A stretch of 64,000 nucleotides of DNA from Acinetobacter marinus (lineage in GTDB: Bacteria > Pseudomonadota > Gammaproteobacteria > Pseudomonadales > Moraxellaceae): the NCBI RefSeq assembly GCF_900096915.1, contig NZ_FMYK01000004.1, forward strand, positions 241,023-305,022, given 5' to 3'. The notes below the pieces were generated by a model. That model searched no databases and was not told the origin of the DNA. It saw only the letters and a list, made by a program, of their open reading frames with translations. The position numbers and the translations under genes are program-made. Positions 26,524 to 35,478 of this stretch are shown piece by piece (within the stretch, counting starts at the first letter, position 1; the number at the start of each line of letters is the position of its first letter).

Positions 26524-27188
26524 TTGAGTTGCGCAATTTAACTAAATCTTTTGTGACACCTAAAGGTCGGCATTATGTATTTAGGGATTTAAACGTTGTT
26601 TTGCCAACCAATAAAAGTGTTGGGCTGCTTGGAAAAAATGGTGCTGGGAAAAGTACTTTATTGCGTATTATTGGTGGGATAGATTATCCTGATTCTGGGC
26701 AGGTGATTACGAATAAAACCATATCGTGGCCAGTTGCTTTATCTGGTGGTTTTCAAGGGAGTTTAACTGGGAGACAAAATGTACGTTTTGTCGCACGCTT
26801 GTATGCTGCGGAAGACGATGTTTCTCAGGTTATCGCTTTTGTTGAGGATTTTGCTCAGCTTGGTAAGTATTTTGATATGCCAATTAAAAGTTATTCGTCT
26901 GGTATGCGCTCACGCTTGGGTTTTGGTTTGAGTATGGCTTTTGAGTTTGATTATTATCTTTTGGACGAAGTTGGTGCAGTTGGTGATGCCGTGTTTAAAA
27001 AGCGAAGTCAAAAGATGTTGAATGACCTCAAGGCGAACTCAAACATTATTATGGTGTCTCATAATTTAGAGGACTTAACAAAGAACTGTGATGTGGGTTT
27101 TTTTGTACAGGACGGAAAAGCGCAATATTTTGATGATATTAATGAAGCTGTAGAGGTTTATAAAGAATATGCATTGGGCAAAAAATAA
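26520..27188 (+). CDS. kpsT: capsule export ABC transporter ATPase KpsT-like
   Basis: This is a 222-residue ATP-binding protein. The Walker A motif is GKNGAGKST (residues 38-46), the signature region is SYSSGMRSRLGFGLSMA rather than a classical LSGGQ (normal for polysaccharide exporters), Walker B is YYLLDEV, and the switch histidine is in MVSHN. It powers export through KpsM. It overlaps kpsM by four bases and the next gene by twenty. Its length matches KpsT and lacks the carbohydrate-binding C-terminal domain seen in Wzt of O-antigen exporters. Confidence 0.94.
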   Translation: MIELRNLTKSFVTPKGRHYVFRDLNVVLPTNKSVGLLGKNGAGKSTLLRIIGGIDYPDSGQVITNKTISWPVALSGGFQGSLTGRQNVRFVARLYAAEDDVSQVIAFVEDFAQLGKYFDMPIKSYSSGMRSRLGFGLSMAFEFDYYLLDEVGAVGDAVFKKRSQKMLNDLKANSNIIMVSHNLEDLTKNCDVGFFVQDGKAQYFDDINEAVEVYKEYALGKK

Positions 27189-28275
27189 TCGTTCTACGCT
27201 TTTAGCGTATTTAGCCATGGTGATCGTGCCACTTGTTGTGGTTCTTTTATATTTGCTTTTGTTTGCTCAAGGTAGGTATTTAACGGATGCAACCGTGGTC
27301 GTGAAGCAGGTTGGTGAGGTAAGCACAGAGGCGTCGACAGGTATTGGCGCTTTGCTTGGTGTAAGTAGTACCAGTACCGAGGATTCTCAGTATTTAAAAG
27401 CTTTTATACAGTCCCGAGATCTCGTTGAGAAGCTGGATAAAAAGCTTGATCTACAAAAAGAGTTTCAAGGGAGTGGTAGTGATCCTATTTTTGAGTTACC
27501 TGCAAGTGCCTCTAAAGAAGAGTTGGTAGCATATTATAATAAACGAGTCAAAGTCGACTTGGATGAACAAACAAATTTATTGCATCTGTCTGTCGAAGGT
27601 TTTAGCCCGTCGTTTGCGTTAAGGTTGAATCAGGAAATCTTGGCGGAAAGTGAGCAGTTTGTGAATGATATTTCACAAGAAGTAGCGAAAGATCAATTGG
27701 TATTTGCCACAGATCAACTCAATGAGGCATTGGAAAATCTGACTCAATCACGTGAAGCGTTGATTAGTTATCAAAATAAAAATCAAATGTTTGACCCACA
27801 AGCGCAAGCGCAAGCGGTCGCACAAATTGTCAACCAGCTTGAATCAAATTTGGCGCAACTTCGTACGGAAGAGCGTACTTTGCTGAGCTATTTAAACCCA
27901 ACGGCACCGCAAGTGGTGGCTTTGCGTAGTCAGATTCAGTCGGTTGAAAAGCAAATCCAAGATGAAAAATCTAAGTTAACCTCACCTGGAAATGCAGAAA
28001 AACTCAACCGCAGTGCAGCTGATTTTGAAAGTCTAAAAGCACAGGTTGAATTCAATACAGATTTGTATAAATTGGCTTTGGCTTCATTGGAAAAAGCCCG
28101 CCTTGAAGCGGTGCGTAAGTTGAAAAATCTTGTCGTGATTACCAGCCCAAGATTGGCGCAAGAAGCGTTATATCCACGTGTTGGCTATATCGCATTCAGT
28201 GCATTTTTATTATTGAATTTATTTTTCGGCATCGTGATGTTGGTGCGCTCTGTAATTCGTGAGCATAAGGAGTAA
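27169..28275 (+). CDS. kpsE: capsule export inner-membrane protein KpsE-like (PCP-3)
   Basis: This is a 368-residue protein with one membrane helix near residues 12-33 and another near 336-360, separated by a large periplasmic region rich in heptads (residues about 170-300). This is the polysaccharide copolymerase layout of KpsE. Family knowledge: it joins the inner-membrane exporter to the outer-membrane channel. The ATG at 27169 lies within the last codons of kpsT, and the sequence upstream has no better start. It is followed by kpsD five bases later. Confidence 0.9.
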   Translation: MHWAKNNRSTLLAYLAMVIVPLVVVLLYLLLFAQGRYLTDATVVVKQVGEVSTEASTGIGALLGVSSTSTEDSQYLKAFIQSRDLVEKLDKKLDLQKEFQGSGSDPIFELPASASKEELVAYYNKRVKVDLDEQTNLLHLSVEGFSPSFALRLNQEILAESEQFVNDISQEVAKDQLVFATDQLNEALENLTQSREALISYQNKNQMFDPQAQAQAVAQIVNQLESNLAQLRTEERTLLSYLNPTAPQVVALRSQIQSVEKQIQDEKSKLTSPGNAEKLNRSAADFESLKAQVEFNTDLYKLALASLEKARLEAVRKLKNLVVITSPRLAQEALYPRVGYIAFSAFLLLNLFFGIVMLVRSVIREHKE

Positions 28276-28279
28276 GTTG

Positions 28280-29992
28280 ATGAAAAAGACGTTATTAGCC
28301 ACTTTTTTGGCAAGCCAAATCAGCTTCGCTTTTGCAGCGACAGATGACACGATGTTGCCTGATTCTGATGTTTTGAGTTCTGGGCCAAGTGGCTCTGCGA
28401 GCCAGACCATCGATGCCAGTGCCAATCAGGAGCAGGCACAAGCTGCAGCAATGTTGCCATCAAATTCAGTGATTAATTTAGGTAATACGGGTGCGAAATA
28501 TAGTCAAGTCAATAGTCGAATGTTTGGTGCGCAGCTTTTTAAAGGTGCATTTGCGACCAGTGCGGGAAGTACCTTCAATAGTAGTTATGTGATTAACCCA
28601 GGTGACAATATCAACCTTCGCTTATGGGGTGCATATCAGTTTGCAGGAAGTTTAACGGTTGATCCTGAAGGGAATATATTTGTACCGAATGTCGGTCCTG
28701 TAAAAGTAGCGGGAACAACGAATGGGAATTTACAAAACCTGATTGAACGTAACGTGCGTCGAGTTTATGTAGCAAATGTCGGGGTTTATGCTGCACTTGA
28801 GCAGGCGCAGCCTGTCAAAGTGCTGGTGACTGGTTTTGTCAATCAACCAGGTAATTACGGCGGTGTGGCAAATGATACGGTACTTGCCTATCTCGACCGT
28901 GCGGGCGGTGTCGATCCAGAGCGTGGTAGTTATGTAGATATTCAAATTCAACGTAATGGACGAATGATTCAATATGTGAATTTGTATGATTTCTTATTGG
29001 CGGGTCAGATTCAACCATTTTCATTCAAAGATGGTGATGTGATCGTTGTTGCGCCACGAAAGCATACCTTTAGTGTCAGTGGCGAGGTATTTAACCCGTT
29101 TGATTTTGAATTTAATGTCGATCAACTCACGGTTGAGCAGGCATTGTCTGTTGCTAAACCAAAGCCTGGTGCGACACATGTCAGCATTAGTCGCCGTCAG
29201 GGTTCAGAGTATCGTAGTGAGTACTATTCGATTGCTGAAGCACAGAATGTCGTGCTGCAAGATGGTGACGTGCTGAGTGTGACAGCGGATCGTTATGCAG
29301 GCACAATTCAGGTGCGTATTGAAGGGGCACATAATGGGACACGTGCAATTGTGTTGCCATATGGTGCGAAACTCTCTGAGGTGCTGAAGCAACTCAAACC
29401 GAATGAATTGTCTGAAGTACAGAACTTGCAACTGTTCCGTCCAAGTGTTGCGAAACGTCAGAAAGAGATGCTGAATGTTGCGTTAGATAAACTTGAGGAA
29501 TCGACCTATTCTGTGCGTTCTGCAACCAAAGAAGAGGCATCTTTGCGTCTTCAGGATGCGCAGTTGGTCAAGCAGTTTGTAGAAAAAGCACGTAAAGTGG
29601 TGCCTAAAGGACAAGTGGTATTAAATCCAAACTCGTTCTCTAATGTGATTTTGGAACAAGGTGATGTGTTAAATATCCCAGAGAAGACCTCTGTCATCAT
29701 GGTGCATGGCGAGGTGATGTTCCCAAATGCGGTAGAGTGGCAAAAAGGGATGACTGCTAAAGATTATATTAATCAAGTTGGAGGGTATACCCAGAAGTCG
29801 AATAAGTCGAAAGTGATTATCGTACATCAAAATGGTGAGTCTGAATTGGTGAAATCTAGATATCAACTCAAAGAGGGTGACGAGATTATGGTGTTGCCGA
29901 AAGTGTCATCGAAAGGCATAGAAATTGCTCGAGGCTTGACGACGATTCTTTATCAGATTGCGATTGCCGCGAAAGTGGCATTGGATATATAG
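28280..29992 (+). CDS. kpsD: outer-membrane capsule export protein KpsD-like (OPX)
   Basis: This is a 570-residue protein with a signal peptide cut after AFA (residue 19). A Poly_export domain begins around residue 105 (YVINPGDNINLRLWGAY) and SLBB-like segments follow (VLVTGFVNQPGNYGG, FSVSGEVFNPFDFEF, VIMVHGEVMFPNAVEW). AAGGAG stands at 28267-28272, well placed for ATG 28280. Family knowledge: KpsD is periplasmic or outer-membrane associated and guides group 2 capsule to the surface. It lacks the lipobox Cys of Wza, as KpsD does. Confidence 0.92.
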   Translation: MKKTLLATFLASQISFAFAATDDTMLPDSDVLSSGPSGSASQTIDASANQEQAQAAAMLPSNSVINLGNTGAKYSQVNSRMFGAQLFKGAFATSAGSTFNSSYVINPGDNINLRLWGAYQFAGSLTVDPEGNIFVPNVGPVKVAGTTNGNLQNLIERNVRRVYVANVGVYAALEQAQPVKVLVTGFVNQPGNYGGVANDTVLAYLDRAGGVDPERGSYVDIQIQRNGRMIQYVNLYDFLLAGQIQPFSFKDGDVIVVAPRKHTFSVSGEVFNPFDFEFNVDQLTVEQALSVAKPKPGATHVSISRRQGSEYRSEYYSIAEAQNVVLQDGDVLSVTADRYAGTIQVRIEGAHNGTRAIVLPYGAKLSEVLKQLKPNELSEVQNLQLFRPSVAKRQKEMLNVALDKLEESTYSVRSATKEEASLRLQDAQLVKQFVEKARKVVPKGQVVLNPNSFSNVILEQGDVLNIPEKTSVIMVHGEVMFPNAVEWQKGMTAKDYINQVGGYTQKSNKSKVIIVHQNGESELVKSRYQLKEGDEIMVLPKVSSKGIEIARGLTTILYQIAIAAKVALDI

Positions 29993-30003
29993 AGGTGTCT
30001 GAT

Positions 30004-31089
30004 ATGATCAAATTATCTGCCACAGAGCAAGTTGAAGAGTTGAAGCGGGAAATTTTTGATTTTGAAGAAAGTTTAACATCTCCTCGCTATCACTCAATGA
30101 GCCAGAGGAAAAAGACTCAAGTTTTGCAGGATTTTCTAAAGCATCTGAGTCAAAGTGTTCTCTCGATAACATTCAAGTCTAAGTCTAATGGCATCAGTCT
30201 TGAACAATTGTATGGTATGCAAGAAGAGCAGGAAGCCCTGTTCTTAACAAAGTATAGCAAAGTTAACGCTAACTTTATTTTGGGTCATATTGATTTGCAA
30301 GATAAGTATAATGAACTCAATGAATCTCATGTGCGAATGTCTGATGAGTTGGCTTTGAAACTCAAGCGTATTGAGGAGGATGCTAGCCAGATAAAACAAT
30401 TGAGAAGTGAGCTTCAGTTTTGTCAAAATGATTTGTCGTCAAAATCTGAGACAATATCCCTTGTCCAAGATGAGCTTGAGCTTTTGTATATTAATCACTT
30501 GCAAGAAAAGGCTAAGTGGAAATCTCAAAACCAACTTTTATTACAACAAGTTTATGCTTTGCAAGAGCAATTGACAGATAAAATAGATGATGCTCATACA
30601 TCCTTTGAGCGTAATTATGAAGCCCAATTAAGTAAGCTAAAACAGCAGCTCTATGATGTACAAGACGAGTTGGTGCGAATGTATGATCAAGGAGTGCATG
30701 AAGCTGGGTCTTTACAGAGGAAGCTGGGTGCTGCCGAATTGGTTAAATCTGGGCTTGTTTATCAGCTAGGAAGTGTGTTGGTTTCAGGTGCTAAGCATAG
30801 ACAGGTTGCTCAAATTCCGCTTGGAGTGCTCAAGGTTACTAAAGAGCATTTGATCAAAGTGATTTCAGATGAAATTACTGCTCATGAAAGTTTGGATGAA
30901 TTTACAGATGCACAGAAAGGTGAGTTGGCGAAGCAACATCTTTCTTATCGGATAGGTAAAACGGTGTTGAAAGATTTGAAGGGTTTAAATCGATTGAAAA
31001 AGTTACCAGTTGATTTAATCAAAGAAGTATTGGCATTTAATGATGAAAAAAAGCGAATTGAAATGACGGATAAAGAGGAGCAGTCATGA
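30004..31089 (+). CDS. coiled-coil protein of unknown function in the capsule operon
   Basis: I do not recognise this 361-residue protein as a named family. It has no signal peptide or membrane segment. Residues about 90-240 form a long predicted coiled coil rich in Leu, Gln, Glu and Lys. The C-terminal part repeats a motif: VYQLGSVLVSGAKHRQVAQI near residue 247 and SYRIGKTVLKDLKGLNRLKK near residue 313, each followed by a leucine/proline segment. The AGAGG at 29991-29995 fits ATG 30004 better than GTG 29995. It overlaps the next glycosyltransferase gene (ATGA), so it should be made with it. A scaffold for the glycosyltransferase or a chain-length factor is possible, but inferred. Confidence 0.8.
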   Translation: MIKLSATEQVEELKREIFDFEESLTSPRYHSMSQRKKTQVLQDFLKHLSQSVLSITFKSKSNGISLEQLYGMQEEQEALFLTKYSKVNANFILGHIDLQDKYNELNESHVRMSDELALKLKRIEEDASQIKQLRSELQFCQNDLSSKSETISLVQDELELLYINHLQEKAKWKSQNQLLLQQVYALQEQLTDKIDDAHTSFERNYEAQLSKLKQQLYDVQDELVRMYDQGVHEAGSLQRKLGAAELVKSGLVYQLGSVLVSGAKHRQVAQIPLGVLKVTKEHLIKVISDEITAHESLDEFTDAQKGELAKQHLSYRIGKTVLKDLKGLNRLKKLPVDLIKEVLAFNDEKKRIEMTDKEEQS

Positions 31090-33119
31090 GTTTGAAAAAA
31101 GGTAATGATTACGCAAGAAGTGGTGATTATGCTAATGCTTTAAAAGAGTATCGGCGTATTGCAAAAAATCATCCCCTTTATCCTCAAGCAAAGTTCAATA
31201 TTGACTACCTGATTCAATCAGGTTTAGTGGAAGAAATAGTTGAGATACAAGAAAGATCACAATCTCTTGATGTGCAGACAGACAGTGGTCAGCCATTATT
31301 ATCTATTGTTATGCCCGTATTCAATGTTGCTCCATATCTCGATGCAAGTATCTTGTCGGTGCTTTCACAAACCGTAACTGATTTTGAATTGATTATTGTT
31401 AATGATGCTTCGACAGATAACGGTAAAAAAATTATTCAAATGTATCAAGACTTAGATAGTCGCATCAAATTTATTAATTTGGATTTCAATACATTAGGTG
31501 GGGCAGGTATTCCAAGTAATATTGGGATTAAGGCTGCTACAGGGAAGTATTTAGGTTTTGTTGATAGTGATGATTGGGTTGAGTCCGATGCTTTTGAGGT
31601 ACTGATTCGAGCTGCTGAAGCGCATGAAGCTGAGATTGTAGTTGGCGATTTTAAAACATTTGAAGATGATACACGTATTGTCAAAGAGGCTTATGATAAG
31701 GCCAATTGGGAAGGAATTCCTTTAAATACTCTGATCTCTGCGAAAAACTGTGCACAGTTATATCGTATATCTCCAGTACCTTGGCGTAAGCTGTATAAGA
31801 CAGACTTTTTGCATCAAAACAACATCGACTATCCTGAGGGGGATTATTTCTATGAGGATAACCCATTACACTGGTTTGTGTTGAGTAAGTCTAATCGTAT
31901 AGTTGTTGTGGATAAGGTAATTAGTTATCATCGAATGGCGCGTGAAGGGCAGACCATGAGTTCGGCAACATATAAGTTGGCGGCAATCACATGTCATATG
32001 AATACAATTTCAAACTTTTTGAGAGCCAATGCGATCGGTGATCAGGTTAAGTTTGATGAGTTTTATGACTATTGTTATCGAACTGACTGGATTGCTACTC
32101 GCCAAGCAGATGCAACAACAGGTAATATTATTAAAAAAGTTTTTTCGAATATTTATGAAAAAACAGCGAAAGCTTGCCCGCCAGTGAATGTTCGAGCTAA
32201 TTTTAAGAAAAAATTTAATGATTATAAGAGTGCTTATCCGGAGCTGGATTTAACAATCGTTATTCCCGTATATAACTGTGAAGATTTGCTGCGAGATACA
32301 TTTGAATCCGTACTGAAAATTCACGGATTGAAATATGATGTGATTGTTATTGATGATGGTTCTAGTGATAACTCCGCAGAAATTTGCCAAGAATATGCTG
32401 ATAGATACCAGCATATTCATTTCTATCAGCAAGGTAATAAAGGTGCTGGTCGTGCTAGAAATGCAGTGATTCCACTGTGTACTGGTAAATATACCTTCTT
32501 CTTAGATGCAGATGATGTCATTATTGCTGATAATCTAGTTGCAGCCGTCAGAGATGCGAGTAGCAAGCAACATGATCTGTATTTGATGAAGTATAATATT
32601 GAATTTTTTGAAGAAAATAAATCTCGTGGTATGTTTAATGCAGATCAAGAGATTTGGGGTAAGTTTGCTCATGCGACGTCTAATAATGAGTTAAAGTTAT
32701 TGGCTTCGGGCTTGATCAATTATCCTTGGAATCGAATCATCAAAACTGAACTCCTTCACGATGAAAACATTTTCTTTGGTTCAACAGTTGTACACAATGA
32801 TATTCCATATCATTGGCATAGCGTTGTTGCAGCCAATAATATTGGTTATAGCGAAAATGCGGTATGTGCTCATCGTAAGTTCAGTGCGCGCTCTCAGATT
32901 ACGAATATTAATGATGTTCGTAGGCTTGCGGTTTTTGAGTCATTGCGATTTACGAATGAAACAATTGCAAAATACAGTGCGTATGATGCACAAATGCAAA
33001 CGATTTGGTGTAAGTTTGTTCGTGACTTGGTTGTATGGGCTAAGGATCGTGTTCCAGAGACACATATGGAACAGTATGAAGCACTGAAAGAAGAGTTGTT
33101 AGCGCAATTGGCTGGTTAA
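31086..33119 (+). CDS. dual-domain family 2 glycosyltransferase
   Basis: This is a 677-residue protein with two GT-A catalytic domains. Residues 1-60 are helical and TPR-like. The first domain begins LLSIVMPVFNVAPYLD near residue 73, with VNDAST and the metal motif FVDSDDW. The second begins LTIVIPVYNCEDLLRD near residue 390, with IDDGSS and FLDADDV. Two such domains in one chain are usual for polymerases that add alternating sugars in ABC-dependent capsules. Donor sugars are not predictable. It is coupled by overlap with the coiled-coil gene upstream and followed by glf. Confidence 0.9.
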   Translation: MSLKKGNDYARSGDYANALKEYRRIAKNHPLYPQAKFNIDYLIQSGLVEEIVEIQERSQSLDVQTDSGQPLLSIVMPVFNVAPYLDASILSVLSQTVTDFELIIVNDASTDNGKKIIQMYQDLDSRIKFINLDFNTLGGAGIPSNIGIKAATGKYLGFVDSDDWVESDAFEVLIRAAEAHEAEIVVGDFKTFEDDTRIVKEAYDKANWEGIPLNTLISAKNCAQLYRISPVPWRKLYKTDFLHQNNIDYPEGDYFYEDNPLHWFVLSKSNRIVVVDKVISYHRMAREGQTMSSATYKLAAITCHMNTISNFLRANAIGDQVKFDEFYDYCYRTDWIATRQADATTGNIIKKVFSNIYEKTAKACPPVNVRANFKKKFNDYKSAYPELDLTIVIPVYNCEDLLRDTFESVLKIHGLKYDVIVIDDGSSDNSAEICQEYADRYQHIHFYQQGNKGAGRARNAVIPLCTGKYTFFLDADDVIIADNLVAAVRDASSKQHDLYLMKYNIEFFEENKSRGMFNADQEIWGKFAHATSNNELKLLASGLINYPWNRIIKTELLHDENIFFGSTVVHNDIPYHWHSVVAANNIGYSENAVCAHRKFSARSQITNINDVRRLAVFESLRFTNETIAKYSAYDAQMQTIWCKFVRDLVVWAKDRVPETHMEQYEALKEELLAQLAG

Positions 33120-33134
33120 TAGGAATTTTGAAAA

Positions 33135-34241
33135 ATGTATGATTATTTAATTGTTGGCGCAGGTATGTTTGGAACAACTTTCGCTAGACTAGCTACAGAT
33201 GCTGGGAAAAAGTGTTTGGTGATTGATAAGCGTGAGCATATTGCAGGGAATTGCTTTAGTAAAGAAACGCATGGTATCCATCAGCATATTTATGGACCAC
33301 ATATTTTCCACACCAATGATGCGGATATCTGGGAGTATGTAAATCGCTTTGCAGAATTTAATACTTTTGTAAATCGACCTATTGCGATTAATAATGGCAA
33401 AGCATACTCACTGCCTTTTAGTATGTATACATTTAATGCGATGTGGGGGGTGACGACACCTCAAGAGGCTATGGCAAAGATCGAAGAGCAACGACTTAAG
33501 CTCGATCGTGAACCAGCGAATCTTGAGGAACAAGCATTGAGTTTAGTCGGTACGGATATTTACAATACATTGATTCGTGACTATACGAAAAAGCAATGGA
33601 AGAAAGATCCAAAAGAATTGCCAGCATCCATTATTAAACGTCTACCAGTACGATTAACTTGGGACAATAACTACTTTTTTGATAAATATCAGGGTATTCC
33701 AGTTGGTGGATATACTGCGATGTTTGAGCAAATGTTGGATGGTATCGAAGTCCGCACAAATGTTGACTATTTTGCAGATAAAGAAAATTTTGATGCAATG
33801 GCAGACAAAGTTGTTTTCACTGGTAAAATTGATGAATATTATGGTTTCCAATTTGGTGAGCTAGAATATCGTTCATTAAAGTTTGAAACCGAAGTAATTG
33901 ATGTTGATAATTACCAAGGCAATGCGGTGATTAACTATAATTCTGCTGATGTACCATGGACACGCATGATAGAGCATAAGCATTTTGATGACTCTACGGC
34001 AGAAAAAAATAAAACGATTATCACTAAGGAAATTCCTGATGAGTGGGATCGTGATAAAACGCCATACTATCCAATCGGCGATGAAAAAAATACTGAAATC
34101 TTCAAAAAATACAGAGAGCTGGCAAACGCTGATGAAAATGTAATTTTTGGCGGTCGCCTTGCTGAATATCGGTATTATGATATGCATCAAGTGATTGGTT
34201 CTGCGATGAGTAAGTTTAAACGTGGAGGTTTCAATGGTTAG
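33135..34241 (+). CDS. glf: UDP-galactopyranose mutase
   Basis: This is a 368-residue flavoenzyme. The FAD motif YLIVGAGMFGTTFARLA starts at residue 4, and the family segments HIAGNCF, YGPHIFHTND, TKKQWKKDP, RLPVRLTWDNNYFFDKYQGIP and GGRLAEYRYYDMHQ are present. It converts UDP-galactopyranose to UDP-galactofuranose, so the polysaccharide probably contains galactofuranose. GalE later in the locus supplies UDP-Gal. AGGAA precedes ATG 33135. It overlaps the next gene by eight bases. Confidence 0.96.
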   Translation: MYDYLIVGAGMFGTTFARLATDAGKKCLVIDKREHIAGNCFSKETHGIHQHIYGPHIFHTNDADIWEYVNRFAEFNTFVNRPIAINNGKAYSLPFSMYTFNAMWGVTTPQEAMAKIEEQRLKLDREPANLEEQALSLVGTDIYNTLIRDYTKKQWKKDPKELPASIIKRLPVRLTWDNNYFFDKYQGIPVGGYTAMFEQMLDGIEVRTNVDYFADKENFDAMADKVVFTGKIDEYYGFQFGELEYRSLKFETEVIDVDNYQGNAVINYNSADVPWTRMIEHKHFDDSTAEKNKTIITKEIPDEWDRDKTPYYPIGDEKNTEIFKKYRELANADENVIFGGRLAEYRYYDMHQVIGSAMSKFKRGGFNG

Positions 34242-35454
34242 TGTAATTTTAGATAGATTTGAGGAAATAAAAAGTCTAACAGAAAGCTCCTTTGAAGGTG
34301 TTGAGGTAACTCAAAATGATAATTTCATTTATATCAATGATTATAAATTTGATTATTGTTTGAAGATTTATTTATTAAGGTCACAGGTAAGAATTGAAAT
34401 TATTGCATCTTCTCGATTAGTAGCAGATAACTTCTCATTTCTGTATAGTGCTTTTGCCTCGGCAGATAATGTGTTGATAGTGAGTGTTGATAATATTTTG
34501 GGGAATCATGATTTATTTGCTCTAATAAAGCGAGAGGTATTTAGATTAAGGCGAATAACACATAATAAGAAAAACTGTTTTTATGAGCATCACCAAATCC
34601 TAACAGTAGATGATATGAATAAACCAGTTGTTGAAAAGCCGATAGTGGCGTACTGGTGGTCTTTACATGCAAACTTCGGTGATGTTATAGGTCCATGGTT
34701 GATCAGTATGATAACTGAAAGACCAGTAATTAACTCTTTTGGTTATAAAACACAAAATTCGGTTTTAGGTGTTGGCTCAGTCCTAGAAAGTATATTTAAG
34801 CCAAATCATCTCAATATGAAAATTTGGGGGAGCGGCTTTATGACGGACAGAATAGAGAATCTAGATACTAAAACTATTTATACAAATGAAGATAATATTC
34901 TTTCATTGCGAGGATTGAATAGTTTGGAGTTGCTTCGAAAAATAGGTATTACAAAAAAAATACCTTTGGGTGATCCAGCTTTTATATTAAACGATTTTTA
35001 CACCCCTGTGAAGAACTATTCTGAAAAAGGGTGTATTGTCCCACATTGGACACAGTATAATATGTTTAAGAGTAAGAAACTTGAAAACTTGGATATTATT
35101 GATGTTGGTATGCCACCATCAGATGTCATTGATAAAATTTCAAACTCAAAATATTGTATAACTACTTCATTGCACGGAGCCATAATTGCGCAAACATATG
35201 GAATTCCTTGGTTGTGGGTGAAGATTAGAGGGCATCAGTTGCATAAAGATGATAATTTTAAATTTCATGATTGTTTTTCTATACTCAAAGGTGGAGAAGA
35301 TATTGAGCCATTCATCTTAGAAGAAAAAAATCTGAGTAGTTATAATATAGAAAGGATATCAAATTTTTGTAAGCTGTATGAGTATAACTCTCTCTTTAGT
35401 CCTAATGTGTTGAAAGACGTTGTTTTTGAAGCATTGTCAAATACAGACGAATAA
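34234..35454 (+). CDS. polysaccharide pyruvyltransferase-family protein
   Basis: This is a 406-residue AT-rich gene. ATG 34234 is chosen because GGAGG stands at 34225-34229. Family features are YWWSLHANFGDVIGPWLIS near residue 140, GSGFM, the SLRGLNS segment and, in the C-terminal half, ISNSKYCITTSLHGAIIAQT near residue 308, the donor-site signature of the WcaK/CsaB superfamily. It could add a pyruvate ketal or act as a glycosyltransferase-like relative. Residues 1-120 match no family I know. The last four codons and stop lie in a 17-bp perfect hairpin. Confidence 0.82.
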   Translation: MVSVILDRFEEIKSLTESSFEGVEVTQNDNFIYINDYKFDYCLKIYLLRSQVRIEIIASSRLVADNFSFLYSAFASADNVLIVSVDNILGNHDLFALIKREVFRLRRITHNKKNCFYEHHQILTVDDMNKPVVEKPIVAYWWSLHANFGDVIGPWLISMITERPVINSFGYKTQNSVLGVGSVLESIFKPNHLNMKIWGSGFMTDRIENLDTKTIYTNEDNILSLRGLNSLELLRKIGITKKIPLGDPAFILNDFYTPVKNYSEKGCIVPHWTQYNMFKSKKLENLDIIDVGMPPSDVIDKISNSKYCITTSLHGAIIAQTYGIPWLWVKIRGHQLHKDDNFKFHDCFSILKGGEDIEPFILEEKNLSSYNIERISNFCKLYEYNSLFSPNVLKDVVFEALSNTDE

Positions 35455-35476
35455 CACTTGTGTTATTCGTCTGTAT
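35441..35476. terminator. 17-bp perfect hairpin between convergent genes
   Basis: ATACAGACGAATAACAC (35441-35457) is followed by TT and its exact reverse complement (35460-35476). The hairpin lies between the stops of two convergent genes and includes the end of the plus-strand gene. It lacks long T runs but could still protect or end both transcripts. Confidence 0.7.
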
Positions 35477-35478
35477 GA

